DNA of 64,000 nt from Sarcomyxa edulis (taxonomy: Eukaryota > Basidiomycota > Agaricomycetes > Agaricales > Mycenaceae): NCBI GenBank assembly GCA_009761415.1, contig QUOL01000007.1:992001-1056000 (forward strand), read 5' to 3'. Position numbers and translations under genes: made by a program. Below, one piece after another: positions 13,277 through 26,621 of the stretch (position 1 is its first letter; each line of letters starts with the position of its first letter). The notes below the pieces were generated by a model. It saw only the letters and a program-made list of their open reading frames with translations. It made no database searches and was not told the DNA's origin.

Positions 13277-15902
13277 ATGCCTTGTATGCTGTTAGTATAT
13301 TCTACCTTTTTGAATGCGTATTGTCTTCTGAATCCGTCTACAGTGCACACCCATCCGATCGGTATAAGCCGTATACCCCCCTGAATCTACCTGACCGTCA
13401 ATGGCCTTCAAAGACTTTCGTCAAGGCTCCCATCTGGCTGTCTACCGATCTTCGAGATGGGAACCAGGCTTTGGCAAACCCCATGACCGTTGAACAGAAA
13501 ACCACGTTCTTCAGAACGATTGTCAAATGTGGAGTCAAGGAAATCGAGGTCGCCTACCCCGCCGCGAGTGACACCGACTTCAACTTTGTACGGGGTCTGA
13601 TCGAAAACAAAGAAGTGCCCGATGATGTATGGCTGCAGGTTAGTTGACAATTCATCTTATATCGCCACAAGTACACTCTGTGTTGAACTCCGGTTGAGCA
13701 AGGTCCTTACTCCAGCTCGGGAAGATTTGATCAAGCGCACAATCGATTCCGTAGCAGGTGCTAAACTCGCTATCCTTCACATGTATAATGCTACCTCACC
13801 GACATTCCGTGACGTCGTCTTCCGCAATTCCAAAGCAGAAACTCTGGAACTCGCGGTCCGACACACGAAAATAGTCCGAAAACTGACAGAAGAATGCACT
13901 GCGAAATACGGGACTGTATTCAAATACGAGTACAGTCCAGAAACATTCACGCAGACTGAGCCAGAATTCGCTCTCGAGGTCTGTGAGGCTGTCAAGGCCG
14001 CTTGGGGGAAAGCTGGTCTTGGTGATGAGCGTATCATCTTCAACTTGCCTTCAACGGTCGAAATTGCTCCTCCAAATCACTATGCCGATCAGGTGATCTC
14101 TGCTTCTCTTATTTCTCATCGAATGTTGCTAACTCCATTTAGGTCGAAAACTTCTGTCGCCACATATCTGAACGAGAGAAAATTGTCATCAGTCTACACC
14201 CTCATAATGATCGAGGTGATTACACGAACTCCATGCCTCCACCTATCATTTCTAATACGTCCCATATTTAGGCACAGCTATTGCATCTGCAGAACTAGGT
14301 GTTCTTGGAGGCGCCGACCGTATCGAAGGCTGTTTCTTCGGTAACGGCGAACGCACAGGAAACGTTGATATCGTCAACCTTGCTCTAAACCTCTACACCC
14401 AAGGAATCCATCCCAACCTTGACTTTAGCGACATCCAAAGTATCATTGACGTCGTCACTCAATGCAACGACATCCCTATTCACCCGCGCCACCCATATGC
14501 GGGTGAACTGGTTTTCACTGCTTTCTCTGGATCACATCAGGACGCGATCAAGAAGGGCTTCGAAGCTATGAGGAAGAAGAATGCCGAGGCCGCTGCCAAA
14601 GGGGAACCGCAATACTGGGACATGCCTTATTTGCCGATCGACCCTGCAGAGCTTGGACAGACATACGAAGCCGTCATTCGTGTCAACTCCCAATCTGGCA
14701 AGGGAGGTATCGCCTACCTCGTCAAGCAGCATCTGCACCTAGATCTTCCACGAAAGATGCAAATTGCATTCTACCAAGTCGTTCAAACTATCTCGGATCG
14801 CGAAGCTAGGGAGATGACTGTCGATGATATCACCAATGCTTTCAGAACTACATACCATTATGGAGGGTCGAAATTCAAAGGCAGGTTGAGTCTACGCAAC
14901 TTTAGAATCTCAGCAGAGCCTTCCGCAGAGCCATCGGATGTTTCGGGCGATGAACTCCCGGACGAACGCCGCAGGTTTGACGGTACTCTCTACGTCGATG
15001 GCGTCCTACGCGTTGTTCGTGGGGACGGCAATGGTCCACTATCCGCTCTCCTCGATGCTCTCCGTACGCATCTCGACATCGACTTTGCCATTCGAGAATA
15101 CACCGAACACACCATGAGCGAAGGCCAGGAATCCAAAGCCGCGTCGTATGTCGAAATCGTTCCATCTGCCGACCGGAAATCTTCCCAGTCATGGTGGGGC
15201 GTTGGTGTTGATTCAGATATTGCTGGATCCGGTCTCCGTGCGCTTCTGAGCGCCGTCAATAACGCTATCGGAGATCGCCCTCTGCCTGAATTGAAGTTGA
15301 GCATCGGGTTCAACTCGCGATCGGGCCAGGAAGATATTTCGAGTGTTATCGTCAACTCTCTGGGTCTGGAGCTCCCTAGGAGATTCCAGGCGTCGTTTTT
15401 CGAGGTCGTGCAGAGGGAAGCGAGGGAGTTGGGTGGAGAGATCTCCGTCGAAGGGCTTACGAATCTCTTCAAGAACACGTATGGGTATGGATCCTCAAAT
15501 GCAGGAGACAGATTCTCCATGACGTCTTTCAAGATGGAGCACGTCGGGAGTGGGGATGGACGTCTGCGCCAGCTGAGTGGAAACTTCATCTTCAACGGGC
15601 AAGTTTTGAGCATTAGTGGGGAAGGGAACGGTCCCCTCTCTGCTGTTCTCTCCGCTTTGAACGGACAGATTGAAGGGACGCTGTCTCTAAGGGAGTACTC
15701 TGAGCACTCGGTCGGGGAAGGTGTCGATGTGGTCGCTGCGTCCTACGTGGAGTTGCTGTATGAGACGAAGGGGACGACGAAGAAGCGGAGCGCATGGGGT
15801 GTCGCCACTGATACTGATATCACGGCTTCTGGAATCAAGGCGATCATGAGTGCGGTGGGTAGGCTGGATGTCGTGCAGAAGGCAGCGGTGAACGGAAAAT
15901 AA
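13277..15902 (+). CDS. LEU4: 2-isopropylmalate synthase with duplicated regulatory domain
   Basis: Condenses acetyl-CoA with 2-oxoisovalerate, the committed step of leucine synthesis. Five exons (13277-13290, 13344-13638, 13703-14092, 14143-14215, 14272-15902) give 800 residues. The TIM-barrel core has [14 protein letters not shown] (metal Asp about 43) and the metal-binding HPHNDRG at 252-258, interrupted by the last intron; [14 protein letters not shown] ends the core. The C-terminus holds two tandem copies of the LeuA allosteric (leucine-binding) module. The first, about 400-600, has [27 protein letters not shown] and AASYVEI; the second, about 605-795, has [27 protein letters not shown] and AASYVEL. 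Bacterial and yeast enzymes (about 620-650 residues) have one. The tiny 14-nt first exon encodes only MPCM plus part of a codon and is my inference from frame. Confidence 0.93.
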
Positions 15903-16121
15903 GTCACAAAAATTGGAGTTTCCTATGACCTCCTTGTCTACATTCCTTTCTTTCAATTGTATCCATCACTCCCATGTAACTTTCATATACGAACGATTGC
16001 TATATCTTTCACATTCCAGTTTATCCGAAGGAGACCTGGTTTGACCTGGCCATTCCAACTGTAAATTTAACTCTGAATACGCTAGGACAACACTACATGC
16101 GTGTGACGACCGAAAGTCGAC

Positions 16122-19100
16122 TCAAAAACTAGAGAGCGCCCATTCGGATGCTAGGCCTTCAGAAACACTACGTAGACTCTGCCCATCGTCGCCTTCGTCG
16201 CCTTCAGTCTGGGGGTACTGGTGAAGTAAGTCCACGACTTCGGACGTGCTAACCAAGGCTTCCGCCAGGACAGTTGAGGTGTCTCCTTGTTTGAGCTGAT
16301 ATTTCATCCATTCCAGTGCAGTGGAAACACGTTTCACCAAAGATTCTGTTCTCCGACTTGGTTTATCTGAAACTATACGGATGGTATATCTGGCGATAGG
16401 AGGGATGAACCTCTTGTCGAGCAAGTCGGCGCGATAGAGCTTCCACGCCTTCAGGACCAGCATCCATCTCAACTCTTCCTCAGGATTGCTGTCTGACTGC
16501 AACCACGAGAATTGAAGGAGAATATGCACCAAACGAGACCAGAGGTCTCGTTTATAGGATTCCGGGTTTGTGAATGCACTCCATATCCCTTCTCGAGGAT
16601 CTGTAACAATGTCTCGATCCGAGTAGATGCTCTTCAACTTCTGCGCTAGATCAATGCATCGTGCAAGGTGTCCATCTTGCTGAAGAGCAGCTTTCCATAC
16701 ATCATTGCTCGAGAGGGAATATATTATATCCAGATATCGCTTATCGCGATGATAGTTGAGGAAGCCATCGGGGTATAGTGGCTCTGAACCTCCAGGCGAT
16801 GAAAGGGACTCGTCTGGAAAAGCAGCGGAACGGAGGGCGCTCGAGAAGCCCATAGCAAGTAGACTCGACTGAAAAGCCTCATAGTCCGGACGTTTCATTA
16901 CATGTTTAATAATGATGTCCGCGAGCTTTAAAGCAGAATGACGGAGCCGCGTAGGATGTTGACTATCCATCGACTGAGTGACGATGTGAATGAACGCCGG
17001 ATTGATCATACCAGCAGCAACCTCGGGTAGCTGGCTCAACACCAGAAAACCGTCTGCCACGGCAGTATTATCATTCTTTCTATGATAATGATCCACGAAA
17101 CGGGAGACCCATACAAAGTCTTCTGTAGTAAGTCCAGGTCCATTGTAGCCCCGTGGAGGTTCGTGGGACCATCGGTCAGCACGTTCATATCTTACGTGCC
17201 ACATACGTTGACCCATCCCGGTCTCCAGAGTAGGAGGGCCCGCGGTTAGTACGCTCAGGCGGAGTGCTGAACGCGAGCGTTTCCAATAATCGAGTCGATA
17301 TTTCCAGTCACGACGGACTGAATCAGGATGGTCAGGACGTAGAATTACTTCGGGAGTGCGGCGCGCCATCTGTCGGGATAGATGGAGGCTCCAGAGGGGT
17401 ATGTGTTTGTTGTAGAATATGTTGCGGAATTCCTGTACTTCGATCAGGTTCGAAAGTGGCTCGAGAAGCTCGAGCGCATATAGACCTTCATCGGACCATT
17501 TTGGAGTATCAGTTACAATGGGTAGTGCTTTCTCTACCTGGTCTAGAACCGATGTCAGGATTCGGGAAACGTCCTCGCTACACACACATTAGTAAGAAAA
17601 TTTTGGTACCGTCAAAATAACCCACACTCACCTTTTATCGAATTTTGTGAGCTCCTTCCGATCTATGGATTCTGACATACCCATAAGCAATCCAGCCGCA
17701 AGAAGACAATCTGACAAGATGTTCCTAGCAGGCAGAGGGCGTTGCGATAGCAGTCGAGAGATGACGTCGATAGTCTGGAGCTTCGTGCTTTTCGGGACAT
17801 CTGGATCGCATAGACAGTGTAGAACCGAGTGAGATACCCAGATAAGGTGTGCATCTGGTACGTGTGGCAAAGATGGCGCCCATTGGTCGGGTTCGTACAT
17901 ATGCGTAGTGATGAATAGGTGGTGAGTAACGAGCGACCATCGAAACGTTTCCTTCAGCACATCGCAGATGAACTTCAGATCTACATCTGGTGCTTGGAAG
18001 CTGGAGAGCCATTGGAAATCCGGAAAATTAGGCGTGCGTGTGCCCATGATAGTGTCTCTGCGTTTGGTATGCCACGCCGGATCATAGAATGACAACATTT
18101 GGTCTTCGTTTGTATTTCTTCTCTCGAGGTATAAGTGGAGCAACGCCTTCCCCGACGCAAATGCCCTATCCCTCCCTCGCGCTACCAATTGCGGTTTTCC
18201 ATGCCGGCTCCTCTCGAAGCAGTCCAAGAATGTGTCGCGTAATTGTATCAGGACAGTGAGGACGTCGAATTCGACAGGCCATTCAATGTCTGGCGTCATG
18301 TAAGCTGCAGCCATGATTATTCCTGGATCTGTCGAAGTTTCCAGAATCCAGGCAACAGAGGGCGCATCAAGACGGTCGATAGACTGCCCTTGTACGATAA
18401 GAGTAGAATGTAACGAGGCAGATGAAGATACGAGTTTGTTACGAATGACTTCCTTCGAATGTTGGAGCAGGTGAGGGAGGGCTTCCAAAACGCGGACTGT
18501 TGCGAAGAGCAGAACCCAAAAGAACCGTTGGCACAATGTTTTCAGGGTGCGATCTGGCGTGTACCGATAGTGGAGGTCACGGCCAACAATATATTGCCGA
18601 ATGTGTGAAGCGTATGGGCCGGTGAATCTGGCAGCAGCATAGACTCGACTGGAGAAGATGTTGAGCATGGTACGGAGAAAGTTTGACAACGGCGTTTGGA
18701 AAGGGCAATCTGGGGATACTAGAGACGAGGTGACGATGAAGACATAGAAAAGGACGCCAAATGCCACAGCGCTGACCAGAATAGAGGCAATGATGTGTTG
18801 CAGCGTCCAGATGAAAACAGTGAGGCCAATACCAAAGAGAAGCAACGAGACTTGAAGTAACAGGGGCAACGATTCCATAACGGCATGGAAGTGCCACACC
18901 TGCAGTCCATTGAGTTTCTGCTGCCTATATTTGCCGCGAGCATCTATAGTTCCCCTGCGGCCAATGCGTGAGTATTGGCTGAGCCACTGTTTCCCCAAAA
19001 CTGCCCCAAGAGCAGCAAGAAGACTTGCGGCTAAGCTAGCATACAACACGCTCTGAATCCATACGGTAGTACGGTTCGGCCCATTCCACTGTGGGAGGTC

Positions 19101-19620
19101 GAGATTCTGATCAGCGAATGCGGTGCTGTTCATGTTATGAACTATAGTCTTCAGAAGGACGGTAATAGTGTCGTTCGGGTCTGGGCTAAGATCAGACTGC
19201 ATCGCAGTGACAAATGAAGTGCTGACAGCGGAAAAGAGACCTGCCTATCGTAGGTTGATTAGAGCATCAAGACAAAAGACCAAAAGAAGGAAGCCTTTAC
19301 AAAAATGAGAACGATGTCTAGATCGCTGTTGTATTTCTTGAGAAACTCTCCGTCGTACTCTTCAGCTTCTATCTTATACGTCGTCCAAAAACGTGTCCGC
19401 GTATCTTTGTCTTCACGACGCACGATTGTGGATTCCTTGAGCGTACTCAAAATCTCGTCTAGGGTTCCGCTCAGCCTAGAGGAATAAAGTCAATCCTCCT
19501 CATTCGAAGTGCATCTAACCGTACATACTGCTGCTCCCGCGTAGTATTGTGGTTGGCTAGTACCTCAGCAGTCATGGGCTGATTGGTAGGGTCGTGATGG
19601 ATATTTCCTGGAATTGACAT
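16122..19620 (-). CDS. DUF6535 multi-TM protein
   Basis: Function unknown. It belongs to a family expanded in Agaricomycetes. Exon 1 runs from ATG 19620 to about 19528; exon 2 has STLKESTIVRREDKDTRTRF and EAEEYDGEFLKKYNSDLDIV, the conserved start of DUF6535. Exon 3 carries the membrane block: VLYASLAASLLAALGAVLGK, then QWLSQYSRIG, VWHFHAVMESLPLLLQVSLL and LFGIGLTVFIWTLQHIIASI, and finally SAVAFGVLFYVFIVTSSLV. About 800 residues of helical, mostly soluble sequence follow. An intron at about 17587-17634 joins FDK to SEDVSRIL, linking the two long frames into one protein of over 1,000 residues. Possible roles in such genes (membrane-associated signalling) are unproven. The next features rightward are transposon-type fragments, consistent with a dynamic region. 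Confidence 0.85.
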
Positions 19621-20332
19621 GGGTCCAGTCTAACGAATGTCAGGAGTTGGTTTAAGTAGAGTTGGTACGGGAACGTCCTTGTGTAAGCTGCATGGTATGC
19701 TGTGGAACGCGTTTTTCCTGAATGCGGCCCTCTGTCAAACCTACATTGACAGGTACCTCACTCGATATTAATAGGGCCTTCACGCGGAGCGCTCACTTGG
19801 AGACAATGTTTGGTCGATACGGGCAGCAAAACGTTGACTGCCTGGAAGGAAGGCATCAGTACGGAATCTCCAGCAGATAGAGCAGTGGACGCACTCTGAA
19901 CGTTATGCTTTTCCAGCATCAGTTTGGCTTTCATGGACGCGTCTGAGCGCTTGCGCCAACTGCATACCTCATTGTATGTTGCAGACGGAAGGCAACTGCC
20001 TTCAGAGTCCATATAGTAGTGTCATAGTTTAGGTCATGCCCATTGCCGCCGTGTGGCAAGACATGTTCTCCACTGGCAAGTGACCGTGACATTCAACCTC
20101 TGAGCTGATCCTGTTCAACAACATGCATAGTCTGAAATAATCCACTGTTCACGGCGAAGGCGAGCTCCATACCTAAATCAGTCGAGCGCTGATAAGATAA
20201 GAGGGTTGGTGAAGTCGAAGTTCTTGACACGAGTCTGAGAACTTTTTCTGTGATCCTCACGTGCACTCGGCCGGAAGCAGCCTTGAGCTAGTCTCTTATA
20301 AACAGACACCAACCATTCGTACCTCACAGAGC
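19621..20332. other. Intergenic region upstream of the DUF6535 gene
   Basis: No convincing gene. A minus-strand ATG frame at 19758-20012 (84 codons) has a Lys/Ser-rich product of no known family. Its only good donor-like site leads to an immediate stop in the frame I tested, so I do not call it. Confidence 0.35.
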
Positions 20333-20740
20333 ATGGTCACAGCTTTCCTAGAAGGAGAGTCTTCTGTCAAAATGGGGGATATAATAGACCTGATCTATCA
20401 CCACCACCAAAGCCAACCGCGCCCTCATTCGAAGCATGCCGAAGAACGAGAGTTAGCTTTTTCGCCCATATCTTCACCCTTCACTATCAAGCATGCACGT
20501 CCGAGTCTATCCACATGGGCAGTCCAACTTGTTGGCAACACAGTATATCGAGAAATTGGAAAACTCACGAAGGATGACCCAACGGATCCAGAGGACCGAA
20601 CCCAACTTCGAGCATCTACCAATGGTCGAGCCAAAAATGTCCGTGTGATTACATGGGGAGATCTGGGAAAGTTTAGCATTGCTACACTCGCAGACAAGTA
20701 CAAGAAGAGAGCCCCTCTTGTCTGGTATCTCACAGAGTGA
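20333..20740 (+). pseudogene. Fragment of a DUF6589-like, transposon-associated protein
   Basis: The frame carries KHARPSLSTWAVQLVGNTVY, then DRTQLRASTNGRAKN and KKRAPLVWYLTE. To my recollection this is the N-terminal portion of the DUF6589 proteins that abound in Agaricomycetes, which continue for several hundred residues after the WYLTE block. Here the frame stops right there (TGA at 20738-20740), so most of the protein is missing. The ATG at 20333 is the first in frame; homology seems to begin slightly upstream. The fragment meets an oppositely oriented helicase fragment almost exactly at its end. DUF6589 is named from memory; a domain search would settle it. Confidence 0.6.
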
Positions 20741-21283
20741 TGTATTCCCACTCCTTTGCTGTCAGATGCTCAGGATCGATGCATACGACGGGCCACTGAC
20801 ATTCTGCAATCTCGTGGCGAAGATCACGTCCGGTTTTTCGTGCTTCGGTCACCGTGTCACTGTTATAAGCAAGGGCTTTGATACCCAGCTGCGAGAGCTC
20901 GTATACCTTCTAAACGCGTTAGTAAAAGATCGAATTGACTCAACTCGCAGGGCTTGACTACTCACGATGTTGGTGGAAAGACCTTTTGTAGGGGTGATGA
21001 CGATACCCGATGGCTTCTCTGGGTGCGGTAAATCGGGGTAATAGAAGGGGTTCTGAGCTAGTTCTAAAAAAACGAGGATGGGCACACCAAATATCGCTGA
21101 TTTCCCGTCGCCGGTCGCGGTGACCACGAGCACATCCTCTCCATCCAAAATCTTAGCTACAATTTCCAACTGCCAGTCATAAAGACCATTTTTCCACTCA
21201 GGGATTCGCTTCTTGACAATAGTTGTGATAGTTCGAAGACCTATAGGACTTTGCCAGCGAAGTCTGCCTCTTGAAGGAGCCAT
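20730..21283 (-). pseudogene. Truncated RecQ-like DEAD/H helicase fragment
   Basis: The frame from ATG 21283 reads WKNGLYDWQLEIVAKILDGE, then the Walker A variant TATGDGKSA and the motif Ia region GIVITPTKGLSTNIV. An intron at about 20913-20968 leads to KVYELSQLGIKALAYNSDTV, then WPVVCIDPEHLTAKEWEYI, with DPEH in the DExH position. It then stops at 20730-20732, before any of the second RecA-like domain. Degenerate RecQ helicases of this type are common and often truncated in Agaricomycete genomes, frequently near transposon proteins. Helicase activity is not expected without motifs IV-VI. Confidence 0.78.
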
Positions 21284-21525
21284 GAAAGTTGCATATGCGG
21301 GCAAAACGAGACGGTAAACGAAGACGCGGCAGAAGCGCGGCTGTCACGACACCAGATGCCACGCGATGATTACATAATAAGGCTACCCGTCTATACACGG
21401 GCCGCGGTAGCTACAGGACTAGCCTTGAGCACTATCCCAAGAGGTATGTGTTCCTTCTCCCTTCTCCCTCAATTCGCCATCTTCTTTCCAACAACCCCAC
21501 CGTTTGATACACTTTGCGTCGCAGC

Positions 21526-23034
21526 ATGCAAGAATTGTTCAAAGAACATCCTAAATCATCTTCCCCGCCGCCAGAGCTGGCATATTCTTCTACCGATTCT
21601 CGTACATCTGGCATCTCTCTGTCGCACCGGCGACAATCGCTGGTACGCGAAGGTCTTCCCTTTGCACTCTGGATCGTACGAAATATTGTGGTCTTTGCTA
21701 GCTTCGTTTGTTTCACCACTCTACTGAGTAATGCTTTTTGCGATATCCTCAATGATGGATCCGACCGTCATTATTGCAGTTCGTGGCATCGAGTTGCGGC
21801 CACGATTCATGATACTACCAATTGGCTCTCTCTGTCGATATCTGAGCCCTCTCCCATTGCGTGTCATACGTCTCTCTGCTTCGATGAAAATGTCGGCGCT
21901 CGCATCTTATCTGATGAGATAACTCACCTTACAAACATCCTAAACTTGCTTGATGGATGTGGTCGTCGGTTTGGAGCTATATTCGATCCTGATCGCCAGT
22001 GAGTATTCCTTCGTCTCTGAATCTATCCGAATCTTCTGATCCCTTTGTGTATCAAGTATCCGCGATGCAGCATACGCTACGCAGGCGGATATGGACTCGG
22101 GTTCGATTGGTTTCATGACGGACGTCAAAACCTTTCTACGTCAGACTCGCTTGTTAGACATTATGTTCCCGAGAGTCGCTTGGAAAATTGCTGAGCGATT
22201 CCGTGATGCCTTCAACCTGGACATACATGTGAGCAGAACCTATATCATCGCGGAAATTTAGTTGCTGAACTATATATCTTTTCATAGCTACGCATTGCTC
22301 TAGATCAACTTCATAGTGTTCAGTCTATGCGTCAGGTCATATCCTCACAGGATCTGAGTATCCAGCAGCGTCAGATCAACGCCGTCAAGGTCGATGATAT
22401 AGTTCATACTACGATCACAAACCTCATTGGTAATCTGTCCCTTGACTTGGGGCTATTATTGCCAGAGATTCGAAATGCGACCCTCCTCAGTGAATCCATA
22501 GGTCCTGTAGGAGCACAGGTTTGTGTCGGACTGGACAACGAGCCGCCTCCGTTGAGACAGATACTGAAAACTCTTCCTTGGTGGGAAACATGGAAGTTGG
22601 TGCGACTCTGGCGACACACGATGACCGAAAAATATGAATTTTACCTCCAATTTCTTGAGTTGGAGGGGCCAGCTCTACGCTCGTTCGCAGAAGATGCACA
22701 AATCTTCATGGAAAATATACAAGCATTGACAGGATACTGTGCCTGGTACGCCAAACGCCAGGTCAGCGTTTCCTGACCTATCCACGATGTTTCGATCATC
22801 ATTGACGCGATCAAGCAGTCAACAGACTTGAACGATTTTATGCAGGATTCCTTGTCGAAAAGGGAAAGTCCATCGTTAGACGATATAGCTTTTGCGATAG
22901 ACCAACTGAATTCCCTTGGAGATTCGATCCAAGATGATGCCTTACACAAATTGTCTGAAAGTCTTCCTCGGCGCCCTCATCGGCCTCGAGCTGTTGCATT
23001 ACCATTACCTTCGGCTTCGACTCAACAACCATGA
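21526..23034 (+). CDS. Uncharacterised single-TM protein, copy B
   Basis: Paralogue, in opposite orientation, of the gene at 7019-8444, with the same four-exon plan. Exon 1 (from ATG 21526, MQELFKEHPKSS) has one hydrophobic segment (FALWIVRNIVVFASFVCFTT) and then CFDENVGARILSDEITHLTN and LLDGCGRRFGAIFDPDR. Exon 2 has RDAAYATQADMDSG; exon 3 has VQSMRQ, TNLIGNLSLDLGLLLPEIRN, LKTLPWWETW and FAEDAQIFMENIQALTGYC. The last exon has SLDDIAFAIDQLNSLGD and ends ALPLPSASTQQP. The block between the TM and the second exon is the best conserved, with DPDR at the same splice point in both copies. Function is unknown. Identity between copies looks near 40-45 percent, well below that of the two Old Yellow Enzymes. 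Confidence 0.75.
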
Positions 23035-23589
23035 ATGTATTTTTTGAGATTGTATCAATTTGAATGTCAATAACACTGGACTTATGAAGGTTTTGGTAAG
23101 GTGAGATATCACATCCGATCCGAAGTCTCTCTACTTCCTGCTCTTCTGACCGAAATTGTTAATCACAATTCACGGTACGCTCTCTCGAGGATTTCTATAA
23201 TAATCAATGCACTGATGCTTCCAACACAGGCAGTCCTGGCGCATGCCAAGCTCGACGTCTGTGGTTTCCTAAAATGGTAATTTTGTCGAGGATTAGACAC
23301 GCTTTGGCAGGCTTACCCGGTCCGTTCGGAAAAGCACGCGCCAAAACGCCAAAGTAATCAGCGATTATTTCGTTTCAGAAGCCAGAACTTCATTTGAGAA
23401 GCGTTTTCGCGTTTTCGCGCTTTGACCACATCCCAAGCGACTTGCCCTAATCTCCAGCGGCCACTTAATTTTCGACTCAAATTCTACCTCCATCTACCCT
23501 CATCCCCGTTCAACCCTCTCACTGCATTGTTCTCAACTACATTCTAACTCCTGTAACGCTACCTTCTATTCTCTCAAACATAAATTACA
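23035..23589. other. Intergenic, promoter of the zinc-finger gene
   Basis: No gene seen. A pyrimidine-rich CT tract (about 23490-23580) directly precedes the ATG at 23590, typical of fungal 5' leaders. Runs such as GCGTTTTCGCGTTTTCGCGC at about 23402-23421 form short direct repeats. Confidence 0.45.
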
Positions 23590-24516
23590 ATGGCCATCGA
23601 CGCTTCTCAGTCAAGAGCTCCTTCACGCTTGACACAGCCTGGGCGTGCCACCATCAAGATCACAATTGACTCCACCTCGTCTTCACTTACCGAACACGCA
23701 GGCAAAGCGGGAGCCGTCCAGGAACCCAACGGGTGGCCAACCTCTGTGGCTCCCTCCACCGCGACACTCAATGTCTTACCCCATGGTGGCCAATCTTTAT
23801 CATCCTCGTCTCCTGGTCCTCCGCCACCCGCAATCGCCCCCAAAAGGACACGCACACGCACTGTTGATGCTCAAGAAGAAAATAGGCGGCCTGCAAAGAA
23901 GGCGAAGGGTGCCAGAAATGTTCGTGCATCAATATTTGTCTATACTTCAGACAGTCTCACTGATCTATGTGTGCGTCATAGACCCAGGCTGCGACGCGTC
24001 CAGTGTTGTGCGACATATGCGGTCAGCAACTGTTGCAACAGTCTTTCAAGAAGCATAAAGAGAGACATGACAGAGTCCATCCAGAGGGAGATCACGAATG
24101 CCAGATATGTTATTCGAGGCAAGTTTTGTAGCTTCTTCTCTGCTCGATTGACTCAATGTCCGTGTCTCAGATGTTCTCGAAAAGATTCCCTCAAGCGCCA
24201 TTATCTTAAGGTCCACGGTGGCGAAAATCCACCCTCTTCTCCTGACACCATGGCTGCTTTTCACTCTAGTCCGGACCAGGGAACCATTTCTCCTCCAGTC
24301 GAACCGAAGATCTTCTTCAGGATACCTGCTCCAAAAAACCTGGCCTCAAACAAAGAAGCGTCCGAGCGATTCTCCATTCGTATCATTTACCCAGGGGAGC
24401 CTCCTAGTAGTGCCAGCAGTTCTTCCTCCCAGTCCCCCAGCGACGGCTTCGACTGGAGCCAGATAGATCCCCGACTTTGGCCTCCAGATGTAGACTTCAC
24501 CAGTCGAGGGCGCTGA
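23590..24516 (+). CDS. C2H2 zinc-finger protein
   Basis: Probable DNA-binding nuclear protein; targets unknown. Exon 1 (23590-23919) encodes a Ser/Pro-rich region ending in the basic PAKKAKGARN, a likely nuclear localisation signal. After an intron, CDICGQQLLQQSFKKHKERH gives a Cys2His2 finger. A second finger, CQICYSRCSRKDSLKRHYLK plus VH, spans a second intron. That intron appears to begin with GC (GCAAGT at about 24119-24124) rather than GT and to end CAG; the GC-AG reading is needed to keep CSRKDSLKRH in frame. The C-terminus has a Ser/Pro linker and an acidic-aromatic tail (DGFDWSQIDPRLWPPDVDF), which could be an activation region (inference). It lies between the single-TM gene and the second Old Yellow Enzyme, with no counterpart in the left arm. 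Confidence 0.75.
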   Translation: MAIDASQSRAPSRLTQPGRATIKITIDSTSSSLTEHAGKAGAVQEPNGWPTSVAPSTATLNVLPHGGQSLSSSSPGPPPPAIAPKRTRTRTVDAQEENRRPAKKAKGARNVRASIFVYTSDSLTDLCVRHRPRLRRVQCCATYAVSNCCNSLSRSIKRDMTESIQREITNARYVIRGKFCSFFSARLTQCPCLRCSRKDSLKRHYLKVHGGENPPSSPDTMAAFHSSPDQGTISPPVEPKIFFRIPAPKNLASNKEASERFSIRIIYPGEPPSSASSSSSQSPSDGFDWSQIDPRLWPPDVDFTSRGR

Positions 24517-24905
24517 TCCGCTCTTCCTTTTCAACAAATCTGCCTACCTGATATTCTTCCCACCTCGACGTTGATCGAGTCTTCATGTCACGATACTATA
24601 CCACTCTGATAATACCTTATGCAAAGCCTGTCTTGTCCGTACCATTTCCACATATAAATCCCTTTGTCTCACGCGTACATCAAGTTCGCGTTCGGTCGCG
24701 ACGCGACGCGTTATTTGGTTCTCAAGGATTTGACAAATACAATATGACGTAAGCACGCGAAAAAGGCAAAATGGATATGCAAGACGATCGAGAAGACGAA
24801 GCTAAGCTTAAGATTGTACATATTCTATTCAAGCTAGTCATCTAAGTACGACGCATAGTTTGTGGGACTATCTAAATAGATCCAGCAAAATCGAGCATCC
24901 TCTAT
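24517..24905. other. Intergenic between convergent genes
   Basis: Holds the 3' ends of the zinc-finger gene and of Old Yellow Enzyme 2. A GCGACGCGACGCGTTATT stretch near 24698 contains ACGCGT. No gene seen. Confidence 0.4.
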
Positions 24906-26286
<1,381 letters not shown>

Positions 26287-26621
26287 AGTGTAGTAATGTG
26301 GGTGAAAAAGTGAGAAAATGAGGTTGGAATATCGCTCCGAGTATTTAACGGTCGATCATCCATGGCACGAGAATCCACGAGCGCATGCGCAGATGGCATG
26401 GAAAAACGGAAAAAACCTGAGGAGAGAAACATGGATGACTGAGCAATTGATGAGCAACCGGTTCCGGCTCAACTCAGTCGCGATCGAACTTTGGTGGGGA
26501 AAAATATTCCTAAGCCCAACCTAAGCATACCAAGCATCCGAGTCGCACATTATCATAGCAGATCATATTGTTACACATACGAAGCTTTATAGTACAAAAT
26601 TCGAGTCGATTCAAGTCGACA
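26287..26621. other. Intergenic, 5' region of Old Yellow Enzyme 2
   Basis: No gene seen. It holds the promoter of the minus-strand gene starting at 26286 and the 3' end of the next minus-strand gene. Confidence 0.4.
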
